Source: CAWCPR01 sp963797475 (GTDB lineage: Bacteria > Chloroflexota > Anaerolineae > Anaerolineales > UBA4823). Taken from it: 64,000 bases of DNA. The stretch lies in NCBI GenBank assembly GCA_963797475.1, contig CAWCPR010000001.1, forward strand, positions 682,001-746,000, in the 5' to 3' direction. Below are positions 45,686 through 54,063 of the stretch, piece by piece. Both the position numbers and the translations under genes were made by a program. How positions within the stretch are numbered: the stretch's first letter is position 1; each line of letters starts with the position of its first letter. Under the pieces are notes generated by a model. The model searched no databases. It had not been told where the DNA came from and was given only the letters and a program-made list of their open reading frames with translations.

Positions 45686-47188
45686 ATGTTCGAGAAGATC
45701 TTAATCGCCAACCGCGGAGAGATTGCAGTCCGCATTATCCGCGCCTGCCGCGAATTGGGGATCTCCAGCGTTGCTGTCTTCTCCGAAGTGGACCAACAAG
45801 CCATGCATGTACGTCTTGCCGACGAAGCTGTTTTCATCGGCCCAGCGCCGGCCACGCAATCTTATCTCTCCATCGAGAATATCCTGGCAGTCGCAAAATC
45901 CAGCGGCGCTCAGGCGGTCCATCCCGGCTATGGCTTTCTCTCTGAGAACGCTGCATTCGCCCAGGCCGTAGCAGCCTCCGGGCTGACTTTCATTGGACCG
46001 CCGGCGGATGTGATCCATGCTATGGGAGATAAAGCCGAAGCCCGCCAGCGTATGCTGGCAGCCGGCGTGCCCGTCGTCCCCGGCTACCAGGGGGTGGATG
46101 ACGGACCCAGCCTGGAACGAGCCGCCAGAGAGCTGGGCTACCCGGTCCTGGTCAAGGCTGCCGCAGGCGGCGGGGGAAAGGGGATGCGCGTGGTGATGGA
46201 ACCAGGCGGCCTGGGGGATTCCATCGCCGCTGCACGCCACGAAGCCGAACGAGCTTTCGGCGACAGCCGCCTGATCCTGGAACATTACCTGCCCAGCGCG
46301 CGCCATATTGAGTTCCAGATCCTGTGTGACCAACACGGTAAAACCCTGCATTTGTACGAGCGCGAGTGTTCCTTGCAGCGCCGCCACCAAAAGATCGTCG
46401 AGGAAACACCTTCACCGTTACTAGATGATTCGCTGCGCCGGCGCATGGGGCTGGCTGCCGTCTCCGCTGCACAGGCGGTGGGCTACCAGAACGCCGGCAC
46501 AGTCGAATTTATCGTCGACCCGGCAAGCCTGGATTTTTACTTCCTGGAGATGAATACTCGCTTGCAAGTCGAACATCCGGTCACAGAGATGGTTACCGGC
46601 CTGGATATCGTCCAGTGGCAAATCCGCATTGCCGCCGGCGAGCCTCTGCCTTTTCAACAGGCGGACTTGCGGCAGCGCGGCCACGCCATCGAGTGCCGAT
46701 TATACGCCGAAGATCCCGCCAATAATTTTCTCCCGGCGATAGGTCCTTTGCTGTGCTTCCACCAACCCAAAGGGCCGGGTGTGCGCGTCGATTCGGGCTT
46801 TACCAGCGGCGATGAAATCACCATTTATTATGACCCGTTGGTGGCAAAAGTGAGCGTTTATGGCGAAGACCGGCGGGCTGCGATCCGTAAGATGCAGTCT
46901 GCCCTGCGCGAGACGGTGCTGCTTGGGGTAACGACCAACTGCCAATTCCTGCAAGATATCCTCCAGGATGATGAATTTCTGCAAGGTGAGATATCGACTA
47001 CCTGGGTAGAACAGAAATTTTCTGGATGGCAGCCTGCAGCATGCGACCTGCCACCCGAGGTGCTGGTTGCCGCGGCGTTAACCCAATTTCAGGTCTCCGA
47101 TCCGGTCGGCCCCCAACAACCCGCTTCGCCAGGATCGGATCCGTACAGCCCCTGGAGAACAGCCAGCGGCTTTCGCATCGGCGGCTGA
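45686..47188 (+). CDS. Biotin carboxylase subunit of acyl-CoA carboxylase
   Basis: ATP-dependent carboxylation of biotin, 500 residues from ATG 45686 (AAGGATTCT upstream). FEKILIANRGEIAVRIIRAC, the glycine-rich AAAGGGGKGMRVV ATP loop, CSLQRRHQKIVEE and FLEMNTRLQVEHPVTE are intact. It ends SGFRIGG, where fused MCC alpha subunits continue into the BT and biotinyl domains; here those are on the next gene. Two in-frame stops in the 51-base gap show a real split rather than one lost base. Confidence 0.92.
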   Translation: MFEKILIANRGEIAVRIIRACRELGISSVAVFSEVDQQAMHVRLADEAVFIGPAPATQSYLSIENILAVAKSSGAQAVHPGYGFLSENAAFAQAVAASGLTFIGPPADVIHAMGDKAEARQRMLAAGVPVVPGYQGVDDGPSLERAARELGYPVLVKAAAGGGGKGMRVVMEPGGLGDSIAAARHEAERAFGDSRLILEHYLPSARHIEFQILCDQHGKTLHLYERECSLQRRHQKIVEETPSPLLDDSLRRRMGLAAVSAAQAVGYQNAGTVEFIVDPASLDFYFLEMNTRLQVEHPVTEMVTGLDIVQWQIRIAAGEPLPFQQADLRQRGHAIECRLYAEDPANNFLPAIGPLLCFHQPKGPGVRVDSGFTSGDEITIYYDPLVAKVSVYGEDRRAAIRKMQSALRETVLLGVTTNCQFLQDILQDDEFLQGEISTTWVEQKFSGWQPAACDLPPEVLVAAALTQFQVSDPVGPQQPASPGSDPYSPWRTASGFRIGG

Positions 47189-47239
47189 AACCCCAACCCG
47201 CTTTTTTGAGAAGTTGCCATTTAGACCAGGGTCAGATCG

Positions 47240-47767
47240 ATGAGATACAGGTACCAGTCTCAGGACAGGGTTTACGAGATCGATATTGAGCGCCGCGGCG
47301 CCGGCTACCAGGCAAGTGTCGGCGGTGAATCGTTCGAATTTAAAGTCCTGGGCTCCCAGCCCGGCGAGATCAGCCTGATTTTCGAGGACCGGCCCATGAC
47401 CTTGTATTGGGCAGTCGATGGGGGCAAGAAATGGATTTCGCGAGATGGCTGCACTTATTTGATCGAAAGACCTGCCCGGAAATCTGAACGACGTCCAGGC
47501 GAGCGTTTGTTGGAAGATATCGTGCGCGCTCCGATGCCAGCCCAGGTCCAGGCGGTGAATGTCGCCGAAGGCCAGGTTGTCGAGAAGGGGCAGACGCTCC
47601 TGTTATTGGAAGCGATGAAAATGGAGATCCGCCTGGCGGCTCCACGGCAGGCCCGGATTCTCCACCTGGCTGTACATGAAGGCCAGTCGATTGACCGCGA
47701 CCAAGTCTTGATCGAGCTAGGCGATGTTGAGGCTGCACACAGCGAGCTTACTGCCCGTTTGCGTTGA
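47240..47767 (+). CDS. Biotin carboxyl carrier protein with BT-like domain
   Basis: 175 residues. An N-terminal beta-rich part (about 1-90, RYRYQSQDRVYEIDIERRG) corresponds to the BT linker domain of methylcrotonyl-CoA carboxylase alpha; the biotinyl domain follows with the modified lysine K127 in LLLEAMKMEIR. Together with the preceding gene it makes a complete alpha subunit in two pieces. Confidence 0.9.
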   Translation: MRYRYQSQDRVYEIDIERRGAGYQASVGGESFEFKVLGSQPGEISLIFEDRPMTLYWAVDGGKKWISRDGCTYLIERPARKSERRPGERLLEDIVRAPMPAQVQAVNVAEGQVVEKGQTLLLLEAMKMEIRLAAPRQARILHLAVHEGQSIDRDQVLIELGDVEAAHSELTARLR

Positions 47768-47779
47768 TGGGAGGCATCC

Positions 47780-48232
47780 ATGCCGGGAAAGTATTACGAA
47801 GACTTGCAAGTGGGTGACCGTATCCAACACACCCAGGGTCGTACGATCACAGAGATGGACAATGTCCTCTTCTGCGCGCTGACCATGAACACCCAGCCTC
47901 TGCACCTGAACGAAGATTTCGCCCAGAAAACTCCTTTCGGCCAGCGGATTGTAAACGGAATATTTACCCTTGGATTGGTAGTAGGTCTGACTGTCTCCGA
48001 GCTTACCGAGGGCACGATCCTGGCAAACCTTGGCTTTGAGAAAATCTCCCATCCCAACCCGGTGTTCCATGGCGATACAATTTACGCCGAAACCGAAGTT
48101 CTGGAGAAACGGCTCTCGAAGTCCCGTCTGGAATGCGGGATTGTCCGTCTGAGACACACGGGTCGAAAACCCGATGGGACGATTGTCATTGACTTGGAAC
48201 GGTCGGTCCTGTTTCTTAAACGCCCCGAATAG
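47780..48232 (+). CDS. MaoC-like acyl-CoA hydratase (leucine cluster)
   Basis: 150 residues; hot-dog fold with GRTITEMDNVLFCALTMNTQ and PFGQRIVNGIFTLGLVVGL. The usual GDxNxxH is replaced by ALTMNTQPLHLNEDF, the form seen in mesaconyl-/3-methylglutaconyl-type dehydratases. Its place between the carboxylase and a CitE-like lyase suggests hydration of 3-methylglutaconyl-CoA to HMG-CoA, as proposed for the Rv2499c position in the mycobacterial cluster. GGGAGGCATCC precedes the ATG. Confidence 0.85.
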   Translation: MPGKYYEDLQVGDRIQHTQGRTITEMDNVLFCALTMNTQPLHLNEDFAQKTPFGQRIVNGIFTLGLVVGLTVSELTEGTILANLGFEKISHPNPVFHGDTIYAETEVLEKRLSKSRLECGIVRLRHTGRKPDGTIVIDLERSVLFLKRPE

Positions 48233-48246
48233 ACCTGGAGGTGAGC

Positions 48247-49119
48247 ATGCGCGCACGCAGGGCCTTGCTCTATATGCCCGGAGATGACATGCACAAAATT
48301 CGCAAGGCAGCCAGCCTGGGTGTGGACAGCGTGTGCATGGATTTGGAAGACGGCGTCGCGACCAACCGTAAAGCAGAAGCACGCGACAGCATTCTGGAGG
48401 CTTTACACACCCTTGATTTCGGGCGCACGGAACGCCTGGCGCGCATCAACCCGGTCGGCTCGGGGCTGGAGCAGGCAGACTTGAAAGCCGTCCTGGCTGG
48501 GAGGCCGGACGGCATCGTCATCCCTAAAGTTAAATCGTCCGAACAAGTTCGCTGGGTCAGCGCCCAAATTGCCCTGACCGAAAAAGGTAACAACTGGCCT
48601 GCGGGCGCCATCTGCCTGATCGCCATTATCGAATCCGCGCCGGCCATCATCAACCTGGCCCAAATTGCCCCGGCGGATGATCGCTTGCAGGCATTAGTAT
48701 TTGGCGCGGAGGACCTGGCGGGCGACATCGGCATGGTTCGCACGCCAGCCGGATGGGAAGTGTTCTACGCCCGCAGCGCAGTAGTAACGCACGCAGCAGC
48801 GTTCGACTTGCAGGCGATCGACATGGTCTACGTGAATTTCAAGGACCCGGAAGGATTGAAAAGGGAGGCTCTTCAAGGTGCTCAAATGGGCTTTGCCGGC
48901 AAGCAAATCATCCATCCAAACCAGGTGATCCCGGTCCAGGAAGCATTCACACCCGACGATGAAGCAGTGGCCTCCGCCCAACGTATTATCCAGGCGTTTA
49001 TCGAGCACCAGCAAGCCGGAATGGGCGCTTTCGCTCTGGACGGCAAAATGGTCGATGCGCCGGTCGTAAAGGCCGCCGAACGTGTACTGGCCCGCGCCCG
49101 CGCCGCCGGCAAAATATGA
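48247..49119 (+). CDS. HpcH/HpaI aldolase/CitE-like beta-hydroxyacyl-CoA lyase
   Basis: A 290-residue TIM-barrel lyase. ATG 48247 has GGAGG five bases upstream; the GTG at 48241 is too close to it. RRALLYMPGDDMHKIRKA, MDLEDGVA (metal-binding acidic residues), INPVGS and VFGAEDLAGDIGM are family motifs. No citrate lyase alpha or gamma subunit is near, so it is not citrate lyase. By analogy with Rv2498c it probably cleaves (R)-HMG-CoA or a related beta-hydroxyacyl-CoA to acetyl-CoA and acetoacetate, ending leucine degradation. Confidence 0.85.
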   Translation: MRARRALLYMPGDDMHKIRKAASLGVDSVCMDLEDGVATNRKAEARDSILEALHTLDFGRTERLARINPVGSGLEQADLKAVLAGRPDGIVIPKVKSSEQVRWVSAQIALTEKGNNWPAGAICLIAIIESAPAIINLAQIAPADDRLQALVFGAEDLAGDIGMVRTPAGWEVFYARSAVVTHAAAFDLQAIDMVYVNFKDPEGLKREALQGAQMGFAGKQIIHPNQVIPVQEAFTPDDEAVASAQRIIQAFIEHQQAGMGAFALDGKMVDAPVVKAAERVLARARAAGKI

Positions 49120-49144
49120 TCCTGGTATGAATCATGTAACTAAA

Positions 49145-49204
49145 AGATGAACGAAGTGTCATCCAGATGAACGAAGTATCATCCAGATGAACGAAGCATC
49201 ATCC
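49145..49204 (+). repeat. Three tandem 20-bp repeats
   Basis: Three adjacent units of AGATGAACGAAGTGTCATCC, differing only at one position (GTG, GTA, GCA). Each can fold as GATGA...TCATC. They lie in the 99-base gap between the lyase and the next gene. Confidence 0.85.
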
Positions 49205-49218
49205 ACCAGAACAGCGAC

Positions 49219-50130
49219 TTGTTGAACCACTACGCGCCGGCCTTGACTTCACAAAAAAGCTCTCTTTCCGATACGGCACCCGTGTCCATAACGCCAACGC
49301 ACCCGCAGCAGGCGAAAAAGAAGATCCGGCGGGACCCCGAATTGGGTGCATTGGTCGCGGTCTACCGCAGGCCGCCGTTCAGACAGTGGGGCCTGCTCAT
49401 CCCTGGATTCCTGTGCGTGCTGGCGCCAGCCGGTTATGGTCTGTGGCGCGCAGATTATGCCTATACGCATTTTGGGCCGGTCGCGGCTGGCCAATGGAGC
49501 CGGCCCTGGTTTCTGCTCGCCACAGTCGCCCTGGCGGCTTTCATCCTGCTCGTAATTGCCCGCACCCTTGCCGCTCGCCGGCTGGTCGCTGTCTTCCAGG
49601 AAGGTCTGTTGGTGAAACCAGGCCCGTTTCGCAGCCGGAAATTACGCTGGGAGCACATTGCCGGCATTGCATCCGAATCGACCCAGGAACACTTTCTTAA
49701 TCTGCCCATGAAAACCCGTCAACGGGCGCTGCTCTACCCCACCCTGGGCAAACCGGTCCGCATCCGGGACGATCTCGAAAAGCTGCCTGAACTTGTTTCG
49801 CGAGTAAAAGCCAGCCTGTACCCCCGTCTCCTGCCCAGACTTAACGAGAGTTTCCGCGCCGGGCAGTGGCTCTATTTTGGACCGCTGGCTGTCCAAAAGC
49901 AATCGCTTCACATCGGATCTCGCCGCCCCCGGACTCCTCGCCGCCCCCAGCCTTCGGAATCTGCCTCGCCCAAAGGATCGATCCCCTGGTCACGTGTCGA
50001 GCGCCTCACTGTCCGCTCTGGCAGGCTGATGGTAGAATTACACGATCACGCTCCATATCGCATCCCTGTCGCAAAAATCCCAAATTTGGAACTGCTTCTG
50101 CAAATCATTCAGCAGGAGGTAAGCACATGA
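49219..50130 (+). CDS. Membrane protein with PH-like C-terminal part, unknown function
   Basis: Not recognised as a named family. 303 residues from a TTG start that lacks a clear ribosome-binding site. About 55 polar residues lead to two hydrophobic helices (about 58-76 and 96-115, FLLATVALAAFILLVIARTLA). The cytoplasmic remainder has beta-rich segments such as RRLVAVFQEGLLVKPGPFRSRKLRWEHI broken by a Pro/Arg-rich linker, resembling bPH/DUF6585-like membrane-bound PH domains. It follows the tandem repeats and precedes the lipoprotein gene. Confidence 0.6.
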   Translation: MLNHYAPALTSQKSSLSDTAPVSITPTHPQQAKKKIRRDPELGALVAVYRRPPFRQWGLLIPGFLCVLAPAGYGLWRADYAYTHFGPVAAGQWSRPWFLLATVALAAFILLVIARTLAARRLVAVFQEGLLVKPGPFRSRKLRWEHIAGIASESTQEHFLNLPMKTRQRALLYPTLGKPVRIRDDLEKLPELVSRVKASLYPRLLPRLNESFRAGQWLYFGPLAVQKQSLHIGSRRPRTPRRPQPSESASPKGSIPWSRVERLTVRSGRLMVELHDHAPYRIPVAKIPNLELLLQIIQQEVST

Positions 50131-50154
50131 CCTCCCTAAATCCCAGACATTAAT

Positions 50155-52613
50155 ATGCCAAAACATACGATGATCCTTACTCAGCGATCGATACTCAAAC
50201 GAACCTGGCCTTTCTTCCTGGCACTGATCCTGCTAATCTCCAGTCCTGGCTGCAGCCCGAATTGGTTGAGCACGCTTTCTCCGACTGTGCAGCCCACTGC
50301 GACCACAGCCAGCGAGCCAACCCCGGTTCCGATGCCGGTCATCCCGAAGGCCGAGGTCAATTTCCTTGTGGATTTGCCAGCCAACACGCCGCCCGATGCA
50401 GAAATTTACCTGATCGTTTTGGATGAGGTGACCGGCCTGGCGCTCAACACGGAAAATTACACCATGCAGCCGGCCGGTGATAGCGACAATCCGGACACCC
50501 TGCGCTACCAGCTCACCTTGCCGCTGGCGATGGGCTCGGCTGTGAAGTATCGTTATGAGCGCCAGTCAGGCACAGCCAGGGTGGGTGAACACGTTTCAGA
50601 CGGCCGCCCGGTACGCTACCGCCTTTACCATGTCGAAGGACCTGGAACGGTTGAGGATGTGGTCAGCCGCTGGACCGATACGCCGTTCGGCGGGCCCACC
50701 GGGCGGATTAAGGGACAGGCGACGGACGCTGAAACCGGCGCGCCGCTCCCCGGCCTGCTGGTGACAGCCGGCGGCGCCCAGGCATTCACAGCTTCCGACG
50801 GCTCCTTCTTGATCGAAGGGCTGCCACCCGGGGTTCACAACCTGGTCGTTTTAGCGATGGATGGTTCCTACCGCACATTCCAACAGGGGGCCTTGGTAGC
50901 CGCTGACTCCACCACCCCGGCGCCAATCACTTTGTCTGCTGCCTCACAAGTCAGCGTGGTTTTTGTCGTCAAGCTGCCCGAAGATACGCCCCCGATCGTG
51001 CCGGTGCGCCTGGCGGGAAGCCTGTACCAGACCGGCAACAGCTTTGCCGACCTATCGGGCGGCAGCAGCGCTTTGGCTGTCAACATGCCGGTCCTGGAGC
51101 CGCTTCCGGACGGCCGCTATACGCTCACCCTGTCTCTCCCAGCAGGCGCGGACTTGCACTATAAATACACGCTCGGCGACGGCTTCTGGAACGCCGAACA
51201 TACCAGCCTTGGCAGTTTCCAACTGCGCCAGGTTGTCGTGCCGGATGAGAATGTTCTGGTCGAAGATGTGGTGGAAACATGGCACTCCGGTAAGCAAGCG
51301 CCCATCACCTTCGATCTCCAGGTCCCTGCGGACACCCCGAGCGAGGACACGGTTGCGATCCAGTTCAACCCCTTGTTTGGCTGGACGGAGCCCGTCCCCA
51401 TGTGGCAGCTAGGGCCCAACCGCTGGGCGTATGTGCTGTACAGCCCGCTCAACCTTCCAGGGGATTTAAACTATCGCTACTGCCGCAATGTCCAGTGCGG
51501 GCGGACCGACGCCATCCTCAACGGCGAAATTGGCGCCAGCCGGCCCGTTTCCATCAGCGCCCAAGCGCAGGAAATTCGCGATCAAATCGACGAGTGGGCG
51601 GGCCTGGGAGCGGATACCACCCCGCAGGCCGCCCTTCCGGAGACGATCCAGCCAACCAGTCCAGGTTTTCTGGCTGGTGTGGAATTCCAGGCTGCCTACC
51701 ATCCTTCCTGGAGAGCTTATTTGACGGACACGCTGGCGAGTGTTCAGAGCCTGGGGGCTAATTGGATCCTGCTTTCGCCGACTTGGACCTTCACTCGCAA
51801 TGCGCCGCCCGTGCTCGAACCCGTTGCCGGTGAAGACGCGCTTTGGAACGACTTAGTCGATACCATCCAACGCAGCCAGGCAGCCGGATTCACCATTGGC
51901 CTGCACCCCCGTCCGAACTTGCCAACCAACCTGGACGAGTGGTGGGAAAATGCGCCTCGAGACTTTTCGTGGTGGCTGGGATGGTTTGAAGATTATCACC
52001 AGTTCGCCCTGAACTTCGCTGATCTCGCCGCTCAAACCGGCGCCCCGGTTTAATCCTGGGAGGCAGTTGGATGACGCCCGCGCTCCCGAGTGGAAGGCTG
52101 TCGAGCGGCGCCTCCTCCGGGGTGCCGGCGGACGCCGAAGCGCGCTGGAGGGAGATCCTGGCCGATGTGCGCGCCCATTATACCGGCCGGCTGCTATGGG
52201 CCCTGCCATCCAGCGATGTCGATGATCCGCCTCCGTTCCTGGATGCCGTCGACGAAATTTACTTCCTCTGGTCGCCGCTGCCCGCTGAACAACCCGACAT
52301 ATCGGCGGAACAACTTCAAGCGGATCTGACAAATTTACTGGATCGGCCCGTCCGAACCATCCAATTGTTGTACAATAAGCCTGTGATTGTTGGGGTATTT
52401 TACCCCTCAGCAGTCGGTCTACAGTCGCAAGCAAACGCTTACAACGCCGCCCTGAACGTCATCAACCAACGCGATTGGATCAGTGGGTTTGTATCGCGAG
52501 GCTACTATCCCGCAGCAGCCTTGCAGGATAATTCCGCATCTGTGCGCGGCAAACCCGCCGGAGAGATCTTAAAATCCTGGTTTACCGGGATGCTATCCGG
52601 GGAAGCGCCATAG
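50155..52613 (+). CDS. Modular lipoprotein: CBM20-like repeats + TIM-barrel hydrolase-like domain (frameshifted as read)
   Basis: 819 residues after repair. A signal peptide with lipobox-like SSPGC is followed by a Thr/Pro linker, then a CBM20/starch-binding-like module (about 65-180), a carboxypeptidase-regulatory-like domain (about 186-262, GRIKGQATDAETGAPLPGLL), two further CBM-like modules (about 270-378 and 385-480), and an alpha/beta barrel of the kind seen in glycosidases (from about 500). The frame stops at 52051; LILGGSWMTPALPSG continues one base out of frame, so one T is missing from the run at 52049-52051. It is probably a surface glycan-binding or glycan-cleaving protein; the substrate is unknown. 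Confidence 0.72.
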
Positions 52614-52882
52614 CATTTTCCGGCTTATGAAGGTGGTACAGGTCGCAGCGGCGGTTGCATCCCGTGTTGCCATACCGGCTGAGACTAATCCATCCGGAAG
52701 GCTGACCTCGCTCAAGCGTCAGCCGTGGCAACTGGTTGTATTCGCTTTGCTGTAACTTCGCCACAGAAGAGCGTAGGTGATCTTTTCCCTGCGCTCTTCT
52801 CTATGGATCGTATCTCTTGGATTCACCGCTATCTTCCTGCAGAGCCTGAAATCTGGGTCTTTAGGGAATTCTGTGAGAGAGT

Positions 52883-52934
52883 CCAGATTTGGGGGTGTGA
52901 GCGTGCGGCTGCACGCTCACACCCCCAAATCTGG
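52883..52934. repeat. Perfect 24-bp inverted repeat with 4-base loop
   Basis: CCAGATTTGGGGGTGTGAGC... is mirrored exactly by ...GCTCACACCCCCAAATCTGG around a GGCT loop. An imperfect outer pairing (CTTTAGGGAATTCTG with CAGAATTTCCCAAAG) and the direct repeat GCCTGAAATC on both sides extend the structure to about 52845-52975. This could be a miniature mobile-element remnant, a long terminator or a structured RNA. Confidence 0.85.
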
Positions 52935-52986
52935 GATACTACCCCAGAATTTCCCAAAGGGCCTGAAATCCTCACTGCTATCCGTG

Positions 52987-53033
52987 TGATATAATATAAT
53001 ATCTCTAGAGTACGGGGAATCACCGGGTATAAT
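52987..53033 (+). promoter_or_regulatory. Two -10 boxes ahead of the 53041 gene
   Basis: TGATATAAT (extended -10, 52987-52995) and TATAAT at 53028-53033. The second would start transcription at the ATG (53041), so a leaderless mRNA is possible. Confidence 0.4.
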
Positions 53034-53040
53034 AATCTAT

Positions 53041-53499
53041 ATGGATAACGGGAATAATCCAACGGAATACCCTGCCGATGCAGGAACAATCCCTGCAGCA
53101 AACCAGCCATCGTCTACCTCCAGCCAAAGCAATAGGATTTTAATCGGCGTTATCGCCGGTGTTATCGTACTCCTGGCTGCACTCATTGGCGCGGTATGGC
53201 TGTTAATCCTGCCCAGCACCGATACTGCTCGCGTTCGCGACATCTTTATCATATTCATGGCGCTCGAATCCCTGTTGATTGGAATAACCCTGGTGATCTT
53301 GATCGTGCAACTGGCGCGCCTGATCAACCTGCTTCAAAATGAGATTAAACCAATCCTGGATTCAACGAACGAAACTGTCAGCAACTTGCGCGGCACGACC
53401 GCCTTTTTAGGCGATAGCCTGATCGGACCCGTGATAAAAATGAACGAATACCTGGCGGGCTTATCTCAGATGTTAAAGTTTAATCGGCATTGCGCGTAA
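53041..53499 (+). CDS. Small membrane protein, DUF948-like
   Basis: 152 residues: a polar N terminus, two hydrophobic helices (about 33-56 and 66-92), then a helix NEIKPILDSTNETVSNLRGT of the DUF948 type, often found just before YtxH genes, as here. The last residues FNRHCA look foreign. In another frame the same bases read LIGIARKSPKAKKDEN and stop at 53530, so the true C terminus may differ by an indel at the T run 53479-53481. Function unknown. Confidence 0.65.
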   Translation: MDNGNNPTEYPADAGTIPAANQPSSTSSQSNRILIGVIAGVIVLLAALIGAVWLLILPSTDTARVRDIFIIFMALESLLIGITLVILIVQLARLINLLQNEIKPILDSTNETVSNLRGTTAFLGDSLIGPVIKMNEYLAGLSQMLKFNRHCA

Positions 53500-53563
53500 A
53501 AGCCCGAAGGCTAAGAAAGATGAGAATTAACCTCTCAGAAAATGGTTAGAAGGAGAGTATCAA

Positions 53564-53977
53564 ATGAACGATCGAAATGACTTAGGAAGTTTCCTGGCAG
53601 GATTCATCATTGGTGGGCTGGTTGGAGCCGCCATAGCCCTGCTTATGGCGCCGCAATCCGGCGAGGAAACGCGCGCGGTAATCGCGGAGAAAGGCATTGA
53701 ATTGAAAGATAAAGCCATGGAAAGCGCCGAAGAAACGCGTGAGCGGGCCGACAAAGCCCTGGTTGAGGCTCGCCAGCGCGCCGAAGCCGCTATGGAAGAA
53801 GTTCGCAGCCGTGCTGAGGATGTGGCTCAGGTTACAAAAGAGCGCGCCGCGGATCTGCAACAGCGCGGCCAGGTGGTGTTGGAAGAACAAAAAGCGCGCA
53901 TCGAGAAAGCAGTCGATTCCGGCAAGAAAGCCGTCCAGAGCGCCGGGGACGCAGCCTCGGGCGAAGCAGAGAGCTAA
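53564..53977 (+). CDS. YtxH-domain protein
   Basis: 137 residues. An N-terminal glycine-rich helix (LGSFLAGFIIGGLVGAAIALLMAPQSGEETR) is the YtxH signature. The rest is a highly charged Ala/Glu/Arg helix, probably a coiled coil that lies along the membrane or extends into the cytoplasm. GGAGAG lies 6-11 bases before the ATG. Homologues are often general-stress or envelope proteins; the precise role is unknown. Confidence 0.85.
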   Translation: MNDRNDLGSFLAGFIIGGLVGAAIALLMAPQSGEETRAVIAEKGIELKDKAMESAEETRERADKALVEARQRAEAAMEEVRSRAEDVAQVTKERAADLQQRGQVVLEEQKARIEKAVDSGKKAVQSAGDAASGEAES

Positions 53978-54002
53978 AGTATAGAAACATAAACAGTTAA
54001 GC

Positions 54003-54036
54003 CGCCAGCGCCACCAAGTTTCAGGCGGCGCTGGCG
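54003..54036. terminator. GC-rich hairpin between convergent genes
   Basis: CGCCAGCGCC and GGCGCTGGCG form a 10-bp stem with a 14-base loop between the ytxH-like gene and the NAD(P)HX repair gene. No T tract is present, so termination efficiency is uncertain. Confidence 0.5.
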
Positions 54037-54063
54037 TGTATTCGACAAGCTAAGCTGCTCAAG

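Larger units (their letters stand above)
52614..53040. other. 427-base intergenic region rich in inverted repeats, no gene
   Basis: No convincing coding frame. It contains a potential three-way junction (GTTGCCA at 52666 with TGGCAAC ending 52732, enclosing GGCTGAC...GTCAGCC), a 9-bp stem AGAAGAGCG/CGCTCTTCT (52765-52800), the 52-bp palindrome (52883-52934), and two TATAAT boxes (52990 and 53028) just before the next gene. Confidence 0.6.

Noticed and set aside
47189..47239. Frameshift splitting one biotin carboxylase/BCCP gene
   Set aside because: Both parts are in the same frame and the gap holds additional stops, so a true gene split is more likely.
49145..49204. CRISPR-like array
   Set aside because: The 20-bp units are directly adjacent, with no unique spacers, and no cas genes are present.
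52614..52760. Cobalamin-type or other known riboswitch ahead of a gene
   Set aside because: No conserved B12-box or other aptamer core was recognised, and the next gene is about 300 bases away.
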